A DNA stretch of 64,000 nt from Candidatus Eisenbacteria bacterium. Its GTDB lineage: Bacteria; Eisenbacteria; RBG-16-71-46; JAFGJU01. The translations under genes were made by a program, and so were the position numbers. The stretch is taken from the NCBI GenBank assembly GCA_026388185.1, contig JAPLKG010000002.1, forward strand, positions 1 to 64,000, read 5' to 3'. Below are positions 1 to 9,016 of this stretch, piece by piece. Below the pieces are notes generated by a model. It was not told where the DNA came from. It saw nothing but the letters and a program-made list of their open reading frames with translations, and made no database searches. Every line of letters starts with the position of its first letter. The first letter of the stretch is position 1.

Positions 1-96
1 ACGGATCGTGGTGAGAAGGTAGCTAGTGGTGTGTTCTTCTATCAGCTTAACGCTCCTGGATACAGTGGCGCTAAGAAGATAGTGGTACTCCAGTAG
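1..96 (+). CDS. C-terminal end of a secreted protein with a sorting domain (partial)
   Basis: Only the last 31 codons are inside the window; reading frame 1 is open from base 1 to the TAG at 94-96. The tail reads GVFFYQLNAPGYSGAKKIVV followed by LQ. It matches the pattern (S)GVYFYRL...G....K.vvl seen at the ends of FlgD-Ig-like and type IX secretion type A sorting domains, which are common in FCB-group bacteria. This suggests a surface or secreted protein, but nothing can be said about its main domain. It is followed by a strong terminator hairpin at 123-153. The family call rests on a short pattern. Confidence 0.6.
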   Translation, partial: TDRGEKVASGVFFYQLNAPGYSGAKKIVVLQ

Positions 97-122
97 TAGA
101 GCTTTCTTTCTACGGGAACATT

Positions 123-153
123 GAAGGGGTTGGAGCATAGCTCCAACCCCTTC
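123..153 (+). terminator. Rho-independent-like terminator hairpin
   Basis: A perfect 14-bp stem (123-136 with 140-153) closes on a three-base loop (ATA), 27 bases after the stop codon of the secreted-protein fragment. There is no long T run after it, but the stem is G/C-rich and isolated between two genes. Confidence 0.7.
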
Positions 154-212
154 GCACGTATACCCCCGTTCACACCTATGCCCTCCTTTCACACCTATAC
201 CCCGCTTTTGCA

Positions 213-241
213 TTGACTTTGTCTTGCGCTGGTGCTACTAA
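213..241 (+). promoter_or_regulatory. Sigma70-type promoter, possibly leaderless
   Basis: TTGACT (213-218), a 17-bp spacer and TACTAA (236-241). The ATG of the next gene is at 249, seven bases after the -10 box, so transcription would begin at or next to the start codon. Confidence 0.5.
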
Positions 242-248
242 AGGGGTT

Positions 249-821
249 ATGTCACTCATCGCAGAGGCAAAGAGAAAGGCCATTCATTTCGCAACATCCT
301 GGGTGCCGCTGGCCTACTACATAATACCGGAGGAGGCAGGGAAGGTGGCCCTTCTCGCCGCCGCTACGGTGATTCTCACTCTAGACGTCCTCAGGCTGCA
401 CGAACCTAGGATGAAGAACCTGTTCCACAGGTTCTTCGGCGAGCTCGTGCGCGAGCACGAGAGAGATACCCTCTTGGGAGCGACTTCGCTGGTCATCTCG
501 GGCTTACTTACGGCATACTGTTTTGAGAAGAGCATTGTTGTTGCGAGCCTGCTATTTCTCACCGTCGGCGACACGACCGCTGCGATGATAGGCAAGACTT
601 ATGGAAGGACACCGATATTCGGGAAGACCTTCGAAGGGAGTCTGGCCTGTTTTCTCTCCTGTTTGGTGATGGCTATGGTCGTGCCAGGTATTCCTCTGTT
701 TGTGGGAATAGCTGGGGCATTGACGGCGACGTTTTTTGAGTTGCTGCCCATTCCCATTGATGACAACTTCCGTATTCCACTTGCGGCCGGGTTCATGATG
801 CAGTTCTTGATGCCGCACTAG
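249..821 (+). CDS. Polyprenol/dolichol-type kinase family membrane protein
   Basis: A 190-residue multi-pass membrane protein of the SEC59/VTE5-like kinase family, whose members phosphorylate long-chain prenols (dolichol, phytol) with a nucleotide. Supporting motifs are VGDTTAAMIGKTYGR (residues 106-120), then GKTFEGS (125-131), and PIPIDDN (167-173), the usual acidic segment near the C-terminus. Several hydrophobic helices separate them. The frame is open from 213, but ATG 249 gives the conserved family N-terminus (AEAKRKAIHFATSW). GGGG just before ATG 249 is too close for a normal Shine-Dalgarno site, which fits a leaderless message. It sits alone before a beta-propeller gene. The substrate is not predictable; diacylglycerol or undecaprenol are alternatives. 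Confidence 0.7.
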   Translation: MSLIAEAKRKAIHFATSWVPLAYYIIPEEAGKVALLAAATVILTLDVLRLHEPRMKNLFHRFFGELVREHERDTLLGATSLVISGLLTAYCFEKSIVVASLLFLTVGDTTAAMIGKTYGRTPIFGKTFEGSLACFLSCLVMAMVVPGIPLFVGIAGALTATFFELLPIPIDDNFRIPLAAGFMMQFLMPH

Positions 822-915
822 GAAAGCGGTGGTGGGACAAGGGGCCCGTACCCACTGCACCGGTCCGACCGGCGACATACTTACAGTAACAAAACACAGG
901 CTGGAAGTGCTGCCG

Positions 916-2769
916 ATGAAATCTAGCAAGATTATTGTGACAACGCACGGGATGTCCAAGGCGGAAGCAAGGCCTCTGCTGTTTCTGGAAACGGGGAGGG
1001 GAGGGAGAGCAGACGAAGCGTTCTTTCTCTTGTGTGAGGCATCGCCCGGCGGGCGTCGGGTCTTTCAGGAGAGCGTTGCTCAATTCAAGAGAGGGGATAG
1101 GATCAGAACTCCCGAGCAGTACGTCGAGGTTGTGTGCGAAATTGCGTCGTCCTGTGAGGAGCTGTTGGGCGGGCCTTCGATCTCGTTCGCGGCGGGATTC
1201 GTGAGGGGAGAGGAGTCCTGGTGGACGGCCGGCGGCGAGTTGTCAATCGCACTGATCTCCGCGGATGGAAACGTGACTTGTTCCGAAGAGAAGCGGGGTG
1301 CGTGGCGTTTGGAACCCGGAGGGAAACTGGTAGCCGGCGGGCGTGAGGCTCTCTGCAGATTGGGCGAAGGCCAGGCGACATTTGGGCGCGCTACGGACGT
1401 GGCTGGACTCGGGCCCGCGATCGTCGTCGAATCCGTGGGCGTCGCTCCGCTGGAGAGCGCTCGTCGCAAGCGAGAGTCCTCCAAATCGTTTTCGCTCGGA
1501 GTGAATGCACGAATCGCATCGAATGCACGCGGTACATTGAATGCGTGCGCTACGAGGATGCGGGGGTGGATTCCGGAGAGACTCAAGACCCTGAAGTTGA
1601 GCCCGGTCGGCTGGATCTCGCTGTTGGGAACGGTCGCAGTCATCATTGCACTCTTGCTCACGGCTTGGCCCTCGTCGAAAAAAACGAGTCGCGATCTTCG
1701 GGAGAAGAGGGCTCCCGCTCGGGAGACTGCCGCAATAGCACCCTCTGAGATGGCCGGAGAGGTTTCCGGCTCCTCTCGCGGTTCCCCCGGAGAGTTGAGC
1801 CTTTCTCTCAAATGGAAGAGAGGATTTCGGGGCGCCGTCACGTCTTCGCCTGCCGTGAATGACGGGAGAGTCTATTTCGGATGCAGGGACGGCCGGCTCT
1901 ATTGCCTGGACGCAGGCAGCGGCGAAGAGGCCTGGAAATTCACCGCGGGCGCGGGCATCGGTGCGAGTCCTGCCGTTTCGGGTGGCAGAGTTTTCGTGGG
2001 TGCTTACAACGGGAGCTTCTGGTGCATTGACGCTCGCTCGGGGCAGAAGGTCTGGGAATTCAAGGCCGGTGCGAAGATTGTGTCTTCTCCCTGCGTCGCT
2101 TCGGGAAGCGTTCTGTTCGGGTCACATGATAGGAACCTATACTGTGTGGCCGGAAAGGACGGCAAGCTTCGCTGGAAATATGAAGCCGCCGGTGTGGTGT
2201 GGAGCTCGCCGCGCGTGGAAAAAGGAAGGGTCTTTTTCGGTTCGGCGGACGGTAGCTTCTATTGTCTCTCCTTGGACTCGGGCAAGTTGATCTGGAAGTA
2301 CGCCGCGGCGGGTGGAATCTACTCTTCTCCGGCAGTGAGCGAAGGTGTTGTGTGCTTCGGCTCAAACGCACGACGGTTTCATTTTCTCGACGCTTCGACC
2401 GGGAAGGTGCTCTTCACCACGGATGCCGGCCGAGACGTGCGAGCCTCACCGGTCATGTTGGGGACGACGGCGTACGGAGCCTCGGACGATGGGGTCGTGA
2501 GGTGCATCAACGTCAAGGAGCGAACAGTGAGCTGGACGTTCAGCGCCGAGAGAAGCGTGCGTTCGACGCCACTCGTCCTCGAGGGAGTAGTCTACGTCAC
2601 TTCATACGACGGGAAGCTCTACGCACTCGAGGCCTCCTCAGGAAAGAAAATGGCTTCGTACGATGCCGGCGCGGAGATATATTCCAGCCCCGCGGTCTCA
2701 GGGAACATGGTTTACTTCGGGGCCAACAACGGTGGCTTTTACTGTCTGCAGATCGCATCCTCCAGGTGA
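916..2769 (+). CDS. Membrane-anchored PQQ-like beta-propeller protein
   Basis: 617 residues in three parts. Residues 1-175 are a soluble N-terminal domain with the flavour of a degenerate PPM/PP2C-type phosphatase (segments GGELSIALISADG and LEPGGKLVAGG), lacking an obvious metal-binding aspartate set; this is inference. Residues 231-251 form one transmembrane helix. The rest holds about eight repeats of roughly 40 residues with the pattern SSPAV..g.vYfGs.dG.lYcLd...G...W.f, typical of PQQ_2 beta-propellers such as BamB. The N-terminal domain would be cytoplasmic and the propeller periplasmic. The frame is open upstream to 829, but ATG 916 with GGAAG nine bases upstream gives a sensible N-terminus. 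It may be a scaffold or sensor linking cytoplasm and envelope. No enzyme motif is seen in the propeller. Confidence 0.65.
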   Translation: MKSSKIIVTTHGMSKAEARPLLFLETGRGGRADEAFFLLCEASPGGRRVFQESVAQFKRGDRIRTPEQYVEVVCEIASSCEELLGGPSISFAAGFVRGEESWWTAGGELSIALISADGNVTCSEEKRGAWRLEPGGKLVAGGREALCRLGEGQATFGRATDVAGLGPAIVVESVGVAPLESARRKRESSKSFSLGVNARIASNARGTLNACATRMRGWIPERLKTLKLSPVGWISLLGTVAVIIALLLTAWPSSKKTSRDLREKRAPARETAAIAPSEMAGEVSGSSRGSPGELSLSLKWKRGFRGAVTSSPAVNDGRVYFGCRDGRLYCLDAGSGEEAWKFTAGAGIGASPAVSGGRVFVGAYNGSFWCIDARSGQKVWEFKAGAKIVSSPCVASGSVLFGSHDRNLYCVAGKDGKLRWKYEAAGVVWSSPRVEKGRVFFGSADGSFYCLSLDSGKLIWKYAAAGGIYSSPAVSEGVVCFGSNARRFHFLDASTGKVLFTTDAGRDVRASPVMLGTTAYGASDDGVVRCINVKERTVSWTFSAERSVRSTPLVLEGVVYVTSYDGKLYALEASSGKKMASYDAGAEIYSSPAVSGNMVYFGANNGGFYCLQIASSR

Positions 2770-2898
2770 GGACGTCCCGCGCGCTGCAAGGCACCGGTCC
2801 CTGCGGGTCCTGCTCCCGGTGGCCGGCCGCATCGCTGGCCACGCAGGACTAAGGCGTACCCTGCGCCCGGCGGTTCCAGCCACTGTAACCGCCTCCCC

Positions 2899-2935
2899 TT
2901 GACAGGAGACCCCAACTGCAATAGCATGCTATGAT
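2899..2935 (+). promoter_or_regulatory. secA promoter with palindrome over the -10 region
   Basis: TTGACA at 2899-2904 and an extended -10, TGCTATGAT, at 2927-2935. TAGCAT at 2922 would give the standard 17-bp spacing to TTGACA. The 12-bp perfect palindrome ATAGCATGCTAT (2921-2932) overlaps the -10 region and could be an operator. A leader of about 65 nt containing a CGCCTCGGAGGCG hairpin would follow. Confidence 0.4.
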
Positions 2936-3008
2936 AACGCGCGCTTGCGCCGTCGCCACAGCGTGAGAGCAACGCCTCGGAGGCGGACGTGTCGTTCGCA
3001 AGAGTAAG

Positions 3009-6000
3009 GTGAGCTACGTGTTTGAATCCATTCTCTCGAAGATATTTGGAACAAAGCACGACCGAGACATCAAGCTGATGGCTCCGTTGGTCGAGGACAT
3101 CAACCGCGTGTGGCAGAGCCTATCCGGGCTAACTGACGAAGCTCTAGCCGCTAAGACCGAAGACTTCAAGCAGAGACTTAAGCAGGGCGCGACCCTGGAC
3201 GAAATACTCCCCGAGGCCTTCGCAGTGGTGAAGGAAGTCTGTAAGAGGCTCGTCGGCAGGTCGTGGACGGTGTGCGGGCAGACCATCCACTGGGACATGG
3301 TTCCCTACGACGTCCAGCTCGTAGGGGCGGTCGTTCTGAATCAGGGGAAAATCGCCGAGATGGCGACGGGTGAGGGGAAGACTCTCGTTGCCACGATGCC
3401 GCTCTATCTAAATGCCCTGACGGGCGAGGGCGTTCACCTCGTGACGGTGAACGATTATCTCGCTAAGCGCGACAGCGAATGGATGGGCCAAATCTACAAG
3501 TTTCTGGACCTCACGGTCGGATGTATCCAGAACGAAATGGATTCCACCGAGCGCCGCGCTCAGTACGGGTGCGACATCACGTACGGTACGAACAACGAGT
3601 TCGGTTTCGACTACTTGCGCGACAACATGGCGATCCGGCTGGAGGATCGCGTTCAAAGGGGTCACCACTATGCAATCGTCGACGAGGTGGACAGCGTGCT
3701 CGTCGATGAGGCCAGGACGCCTCTCATAATCTCGGGCAGCGTCTCCCATTCCACGCAGAGATATTCCGAGCTGAAACCCGAAGTCGAGCGTCTGGTGAGA
3801 AACCAGACCGTTCTTGCAAACCAACTCGTGACGGAAGCCGAAGAGATACTCAAGAATGGCGGAGATGCTTACGTGGCGGGAGTGAAGCTCCTTCAGGTCC
3901 AGAGGGGGGCGCCCAAGAACAGGAGATTCCTGAAGCTCATGGCGGACGGAAGCCTCAAGAAACTCATAGGGAGGGTGGAGGCGGATTTCTTGAGGGAAAA
4001 GAAACTCAACGAGATCGACGAGGACCTCCATTACAGCATCGACGAGAAGTCACACAGCGTTTCCCTGAGCGAAAAGGGCAGGGAAAGTCTCTCGCCCAAG
4101 GGGCGAAGTATCTTCCTGCTGCCTGACCTGAGCGAGGACCTGGGCAAGGTGTCGCAGGACGAAAGTCTTTCTGAGAAAGAAAAGGCGGAGAAAAAGGAAG
4201 AACTATACAGGCATAACGCGGAGATGAGCGAGAAGATCCACAACATCTATCAGCTTCTCAAGGCCTATTCTCTGTTCGAAAAGGACGTGGAGTACGTCGT
4301 CAAGGATGGAAAGGTCTTGATAGTGGATGAGTTCACTGGAAGGCTCATGCCCGGAAGGCGCTACAGCGACGGGCTCCATCAGGCCCTGGAGGCCAAGGAA
4401 GACGTGGAGGTGGAGGGAGAAACTCAGACGCTGGCCACAATCACGCTGCAGAATTATTTCAGGATGTACGAGAAGCTCGCCGGAATGACCGGCACCGCCG
4501 AGACAGAAGCGGGAGAGTTTTTTCAAATCTACAAGCTCGACGTCGTCGTAATCCCCACGAACGAGCCGGTGAGAAGGCTCGACTACCAGGACGCCATATT
4601 CCGAACGAGGCGTGAGAAATTCAATCGAGCCATCGACGAGATAGAGGAGTTGCACAAGAAGGGGCGCCCCGTTCTGGTTGGAACCGTGAGCGTCGAGGTG
4701 TCCGAGACGTTGAGCAGATTGCTCAAGAGGAAGGGGATAGACCACGCCGTGCTCAACGCCAAGTACCACCAAGCCGAAGCCGAGATCATTGTGAAGGCGG
4801 GGCGGGCAGGCGCGGTGACCATCGCGACCAACATGGCGGGCCGAGGCACGGACATCAAGTTGGGCGCAGGCGTCGTCAAGTGTGACCGATGCTGCATCGA
4901 GTGCGACGAGGACTGTTCGACGTGTACGCAGGGAAAGAGGCGCGAGGAGTGTCTCGCCCGGACTGACTGCGGCCTCCACATCATCGGGACGGAGAGGCAC
5001 GAAAGTAGAAGAATTGACAGACAGCTTCGCGGTAGAAGCGGAAGACAGGGAGACCCGGGCTCTTCACGATTTTACCTTTCGCTCGAAGACGACCTCATGA
5101 GGCTTTTCGGCTCGGACAGAATAGCCAGCGTGATGAGCAGACTTGGCGTGCAAGACGGTGAAGTCATTCAGCATCCTCTCGTGACCAGGGCCATCGAGAG
5201 AGCCCAGAAGCGTGTGGAGGCGTACAATTTCGACATAAGGAAACACTTGCTCGAGTACGACGACGTCATGAACCAGCAGAGGGAGGTCATCTACGCCAGA
5301 AGGCTCAAGGTGCTGGAAGGTGAAGACCTTTCTCAAGAAGTGAAGGAAATGATTGCCGATTTCGTCGAGGAAGGCGTTGAGGAATCCGTAGACGCACGGC
5401 GCCCTTCCGAGGACTGGGACCTTTCGGCGCTGGCAGTCGAACTGAGCACCGTCTTCCTTGTCGATTTCAACCTGAAGCAGTTCCAGGAGAGGCGTTCGGA
5501 TAAGGGGGAGGTTTTCGAGTATTGCCTCGAGCGTGCGAACGGGGCCTACGTTGCGAGAGAAAAAGAGCTCGGCCCGGAACTGATGAGACAACTGGAACGA
5601 CTCGTTCTTATGAGCGTGATCGACGACAAATGGAGAGACCACCTTTACGAGATCGATCAAATGAAGGAGGGCATCGGGCTCAGGGCATACGGACAGAAGG
5701 ACCCGCTCATTGAATACAAGTCCGAGGGGTTCAAGATGTTCGTTGAGATGAGCGGCACCATCACGCGCGACTCGTTGAGATTGTTGATGAGGGCCGACGT
5801 GAGGAGGGCCCCCGAGCCGCGCAGGCAGGCACAGCCTGTCGCCGTCGCTTCGCACCCGGAGACTTCAGCGTTTGCGGGGGCGGCCGTCAGAGGCGCGCCG
5901 CCGGAGGAACTCGCACGGGCCCAGAGGGCGACGCCCGTACAGCGGAGCGTGCCAAAGGCCGGAAGGAACGATCCGTGCCCATGCGGCAGTGGGAAGAAGT

Positions 6001-6035
6001 ACAAGAAGTGTTGCTTGCCGAAGGAAGAGGCGTAG
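3009..6035 (+). CDS. secA: Preprotein translocase ATPase SecA
   Basis: 1008 residues, cytoplasmic and membrane-associated motor that drives preproteins through SecYEG. Walker A MATGEGKT lies near residues 118-125, and the [15 protein letters not shown] segment near residue 226. [33 protein letters not shown] and [20 protein letters not shown] (helicase motifs IV-VI) follow in order. The C-terminus carries the zinc-binding SEC-C tail [18 protein letters not shown]. Odd feature: a cysteine-rich insert of eight cysteines (about residues 624-656) just before [11 protein letters not shown], able to bind one or two more metals. The GTG at 3009 gives the conserved start; no clear Shine-Dalgarno site is seen. 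The length fits FCB-type SecA, which is longer than the ~900-residue E. coli protein. Confidence 0.97.
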   Translation: MSYVFESILSKIFGTKHDRDIKLMAPLVEDINRVWQSLSGLTDEALAAKTEDFKQRLKQGATLDEILPEAFAVVKEVCKRLVGRSWTVCGQTIHWDMVPYDVQLVGAVVLNQGKIAEMATGEGKTLVATMPLYLNALTGEGVHLVTVNDYLAKRDSEWMGQIYKFLDLTVGCIQNEMDSTERRAQYGCDITYGTNNEFGFDYLRDNMAIRLEDRVQRGHHYAIVDEVDSVLVDEARTPLIISGSVSHSTQRYSELKPEVERLVRNQTVLANQLVTEAEEILKNGGDAYVAGVKLLQVQRGAPKNRRFLKLMADGSLKKLIGRVEADFLREKKLNEIDEDLHYSIDEKSHSVSLSEKGRESLSPKGRSIFLLPDLSEDLGKVSQDESLSEKEKAEKKEELYRHNAEMSEKIHNIYQLLKAYSLFEKDVEYVVKDGKVLIVDEFTGRLMPGRRYSDGLHQALEAKEDVEVEGETQTLATITLQNYFRMYEKLAGMTGTAETEAGEFFQIYKLDVVVIPTNEPVRRLDYQDAIFRTRREKFNRAIDEIEELHKKGRPVLVGTVSVEVSETLSRLLKRKGIDHAVLNAKYHQAEAEIIVKAGRAGAVTIATNMAGRGTDIKLGAGVVKCDRCCIECDEDCSTCTQGKRREECLARTDCGLHIIGTERHESRRIDRQLRGRSGRQGDPGSSRFYLSLEDDLMRLFGSDRIASVMSRLGVQDGEVIQHPLVTRAIERAQKRVEAYNFDIRKHLLEYDDVMNQQREVIYARRLKVLEGEDLSQEVKEMIADFVEEGVEESVDARRPSEDWDLSALAVELSTVFLVDFNLKQFQERRSDKGEVFEYCLERANGAYVAREKELGPELMRQLERLVLMSVIDDKWRDHLYEIDQMKEGIGLRAYGQKDPLIEYKSEGFKMFVEMSGTITRDSLRLLMRADVRRAPEPRRQAQPVAVASHPETSAFAGAAVRGAPPEELARAQRATPVQRSVPKAGRNDPCPCGSGKKYKKCCLPKEEA

Positions 6036-6102
6036 TGTACAAGGAATAGTCGGAGGGGCGCAGTCACGCCGGCTGCTGCAAGCGGAATAGAAGGAGAAGA
6101 GG

Positions 6103-6561
6103 ATGGAAGATTCTGTGAAAGATGTGCTCGCCTTGATCGCGCGACAGGTCCAGGCCTTTCTGAACGGAAAAAACGGGGCTCTGCACGAGCTGTGCGACAT
6201 CCTCGTAGCGGGGAAATTCTCGAAGGAGACCGTAGAGGAGGCCCTGGAGGCAATCATCGAACTTGCGATCGAGGAAGTCGAACTGGAGGAAAAAGAGAAT
6301 TTGCTTGAGACCGGCGAGACGAGCTACGAGGCTGAGAGATTTCCTCTTTCACCCGAAGCGCACGTGTATCTGTCCGAGCTCAGGAGTACCGGTGCAATAA
6401 ATATCTTGACCGAGCGGGCTCTCATGGAGAAGGTAGTGATCGGCTCCTCGGGTGAGGTCGGCGTGGAAGACCTCAAGAAGGCCATGGCAGAGGTAGTAGC
6501 AGATCCCTACAGTGTGCTCCTGCTTTCCTCCGGGGAAGGAGACAGCCCGACTATTCACTGA
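6103..6561 (+). CDS. smg: Smg/DUF494-like protein
   Basis: 152 residues, acidic and largely helical. The pattern of an N-terminal helix (VLALIARQVQAFLNG), an acidic middle, then LSPEAHVYLSELRSTGAI matches the Smg/DUF494 family of unknown function. In many Gram-negative genomes smg lies just upstream of topA, as it does here, which supports the call. It begins 67 bases after secA, preceded by AGAAGGAGAAGAGG, a good ribosome-binding site. topA starts 28 bases downstream, so secA-smg-topA-trmFO-xerC may form one transcript. No catalytic residues can be named. Confidence 0.75.
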   Translation: MEDSVKDVLALIARQVQAFLNGKNGALHELCDILVAGKFSKETVEEALEAIIELAIEEVELEEKENLLETGETSYEAERFPLSPEAHVYLSELRSTGAINILTERALMEKVVIGSSGEVGVEDLKKAMAEVVADPYSVLLLSSGEGDSPTIH

Positions 6562-6589
6562 GACAGGATGGTCACAACACAGAGCAACT

Positions 6590-9016
6590 ATGAAAAGAAA
6601 GTCTAGCCAGAAAGACACGCCGAAACAGCCGCCAAGACTGACGCCGAAACAGACGGACAAACCGACAGGCGAACAGCGCGAGAAGGATGCTCCCGTCCGG
6701 CGAACCTCACGCACCCAGGCCGCGCCGCAGCATGCCGCGCCACGGAAAAAGACCGCCGGCAAACAACGGCCTTCGGGCAGCCACGACGACGGCAAACCAC
6801 AGGCAGGTTCCAGACCGCTCATAATAGTCGAATCGCCGACCAAGGCCAGGACCATAGGCAAGTTCCTCGGCACCAGGTTTGGCATACGCGCTTCCAGCGG
6901 GCACATAATGGACCTCCCCAAGGCGAAACTCGGAGTGACGATAGAGAACAATTTCGAGCCGGAGTACGTCCTTCTGCCAAACAAGTCCAAGGCGCTCAAG
7001 GAAATCAAGCAGGCCGCCGAAAGGGCGAGCGAGATATATCTTGCGCCGGACCCGGACAGAGAAGGAGAAGCGATAGCGTGGCACTTGCAGACGTATCTCG
7101 GCGACACCAACAGCAGGACAAAGAGACTCGTTTTCTACGAGGTCACGAAGGAAGCGTTGCAGGAAGCTCTCGATCACCCGCAGCAAGTCGACATGAAGAA
7201 GGTCGACGCTCAGCAGGCGCGACGCGTGCTAGACAGACTCGTCGGCTACCTGGTGAGCCCGTTCCTTTGGACGACCCTGCGCTACGGCCTGAGCGCCGGA
7301 AGGGTACAGTCCGTGGCACTGCGCTTGATTTGCGAGAGGGAGGAGGAGATCTCCGCTTTTGTGACGAGGGAATACTGGTCCCTGGAAGCAGAGGTCGAGG
7401 GGCGGACGAAGGAGCCTTTCAAAGCCAGGCTGATCACCATTGATGGAAAGAAAATCGAGATAGGCGACGACAAGAGCGCGCAGTCCCTGGCCGGCGAGCT
7501 CAGAGAGCAGGCCTTCTCGGTTGACAGCGTGAGAGAAGACGAAAAGAAGAGAAACCCGTTTCCTCCTTTCACGACCAGCACCTTGCAACAGGAGGCCTCG
7601 AAGAGGCTCAGATTTTCGGGCAAGAGGACGATGTCAATCGCTCAGGAGCTCTACGAGGGGATCGACCTGGGTCCCGAGGGACAAGTGGGGCTCATAACGT
7701 ACATGCGAACGGATTCGATTCGTTCCTCGGCGCAGTCGATCGAGCAGGTCAGGAATCACGTAAGAACGTCGGTGGGCGACGCCTACTTGCCGGATTCCCC
7801 TCGAGTCTACACGAGCAAGAGTCGCACGCAGGGCGCCCACGAAGCGATAAGGCCTACTTCCGTGGTGCGAACCCCGGAGCAGGTTGCGAGGTTTCTTGCG
7901 GAGCCCCAACTTTCGCTCTACAGACTCATATGGAACCGTTTTGTGGCAAGCCAGATGGCCGTGGCGCGCTACCACACGACGTCCGCGGACATCAAGGCGG
8001 GCAGGTTCATGCTCAGGGCCTCGGGCACGCGGATGACGTTCGACGGGTTCACACGAATCTACAAGGACGTGGAGCGGGCCAAGGACACGAAGCCGGAGCT
8101 TCTTCCGGTCCTGGAGCGGGGCGAGGCACTGACCCTGAGGAAGCTCGACACTCTTCAGCACTTCACGGAACCTCCTCCGCGATACACCGAGGGAACAATC
8201 GTGAGGGTACTCGACGAAAACGGCATCGGACGACCCAGCACGTACGCCACGATTATCGGCACCATACTGGCGAGAAAGTACGTCGCCTCGGACGCCGGCA
8301 GGTTGAGACCCACCGAACTGGGCATGGTAACATGTAAGCTCTTGGTCAAAGCATTTCCGGACATCTTCAACATAGAGTTCACCGCCAACATGGAGGACAA
8401 TCTTGACCTCGTTGAAGCAGGCGAGAAGCAATGGGTCGAGGTCGTGAGAGAATTCTACGAACCTTTCCATCTGGACCTCGAGAAGGCGGAGAAAACAAAG
8501 TCCGCCTTGAAGGCCGAATTGATCACCGACACGGGTCTCACATGTAAACTCTGCGGGAAGAAGATGGTGAAGAAGTTCGGCCGCAACGGCACCTTCCTCG
8601 CCTGCAGCGGCTACCCCGAATGCAAGTTCACCATGCCGGTCGAAACGGACTCGCCTCAATCCGTGACCGACGAGAAGTGCGACGCTTGCGGTTCTCCCAT
8701 GACGGTGAGAGAAGGAAGATACGGGAGGTTTCTCTCCTGCTCCAAGTATCCCGAGTGCAAGGCCACGAAACCAATGACGCTCGGAATAGACTGCCCTCAA
8801 GAAGGGTGCGGCGGGAAGCTCGTGGAAAAGAGGTCGAGAGCGGGCAAGGTCTTCTATGGCTGCAGTAAGTACCCGGCCTGCAAATTCGCGTCGTGGGACA
8901 TGCCGATTAAGCAAGAGTGCCCCGAGTGCGGTTATCCAACAATGGTGGAGAAGATCACGAAAAGAAAGGGTAGAACTCTGCGATGCCTCGGGTGCAAGCA
9001 TGAGCTGTCAGGATGA
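6590..9016 (+). CDS. topA: DNA topoisomerase I (type IA)
   Basis: 808 residues; relaxes negatively supercoiled DNA by a transient 5'-phosphotyrosine. The first ~75 residues are a disordered tail rich in Lys, Gln, Pro and Thr. The Toprim domain follows (PLIIVESPTKARTIGKFLG, then DPDREGEAIAWHL). The active-site region is QVGLITYMRTDSIR with the catalytic tyrosine. The gate motif GIGRPSTYA and the family core come next. The C-terminus has four C4 zinc ribbons of the topoisomerase type, each CxxC...CSxYPxC or a variant, the last being CPECGYP..CLGC. ATG 6590 is chosen because an upstream extension in this frame would run back into smg. trmFO starts inside its last codons. Confidence 0.97.
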   Translation: MKRKSSQKDTPKQPPRLTPKQTDKPTGEQREKDAPVRRTSRTQAAPQHAAPRKKTAGKQRPSGSHDDGKPQAGSRPLIIVESPTKARTIGKFLGTRFGIRASSGHIMDLPKAKLGVTIENNFEPEYVLLPNKSKALKEIKQAAERASEIYLAPDPDREGEAIAWHLQTYLGDTNSRTKRLVFYEVTKEALQEALDHPQQVDMKKVDAQQARRVLDRLVGYLVSPFLWTTLRYGLSAGRVQSVALRLICEREEEISAFVTREYWSLEAEVEGRTKEPFKARLITIDGKKIEIGDDKSAQSLAGELREQAFSVDSVREDEKKRNPFPPFTTSTLQQEASKRLRFSGKRTMSIAQELYEGIDLGPEGQVGLITYMRTDSIRSSAQSIEQVRNHVRTSVGDAYLPDSPRVYTSKSRTQGAHEAIRPTSVVRTPEQVARFLAEPQLSLYRLIWNRFVASQMAVARYHTTSADIKAGRFMLRASGTRMTFDGFTRIYKDVERAKDTKPELLPVLERGEALTLRKLDTLQHFTEPPPRYTEGTIVRVLDENGIGRPSTYATIIGTILARKYVASDAGRLRPTELGMVTCKLLVKAFPDIFNIEFTANMEDNLDLVEAGEKQWVEVVREFYEPFHLDLEKAEKTKSALKAELITDTGLTCKLCGKKMVKKFGRNGTFLACSGYPECKFTMPVETDSPQSVTDEKCDACGSPMTVREGRYGRFLSCSKYPECKATKPMTLGIDCPQEGCGGKLVEKRSRAGKVFYGCSKYPACKFASWDMPIKQECPECGYPTMVEKITKRKGRTLRCLGCKHELSG

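Noticed and set aside
7634-9001. A 455-codon open frame on the minus strand across topA
   Set aside because: It is a shadow of topA, whose family motifs on the plus strand are unmistakable.
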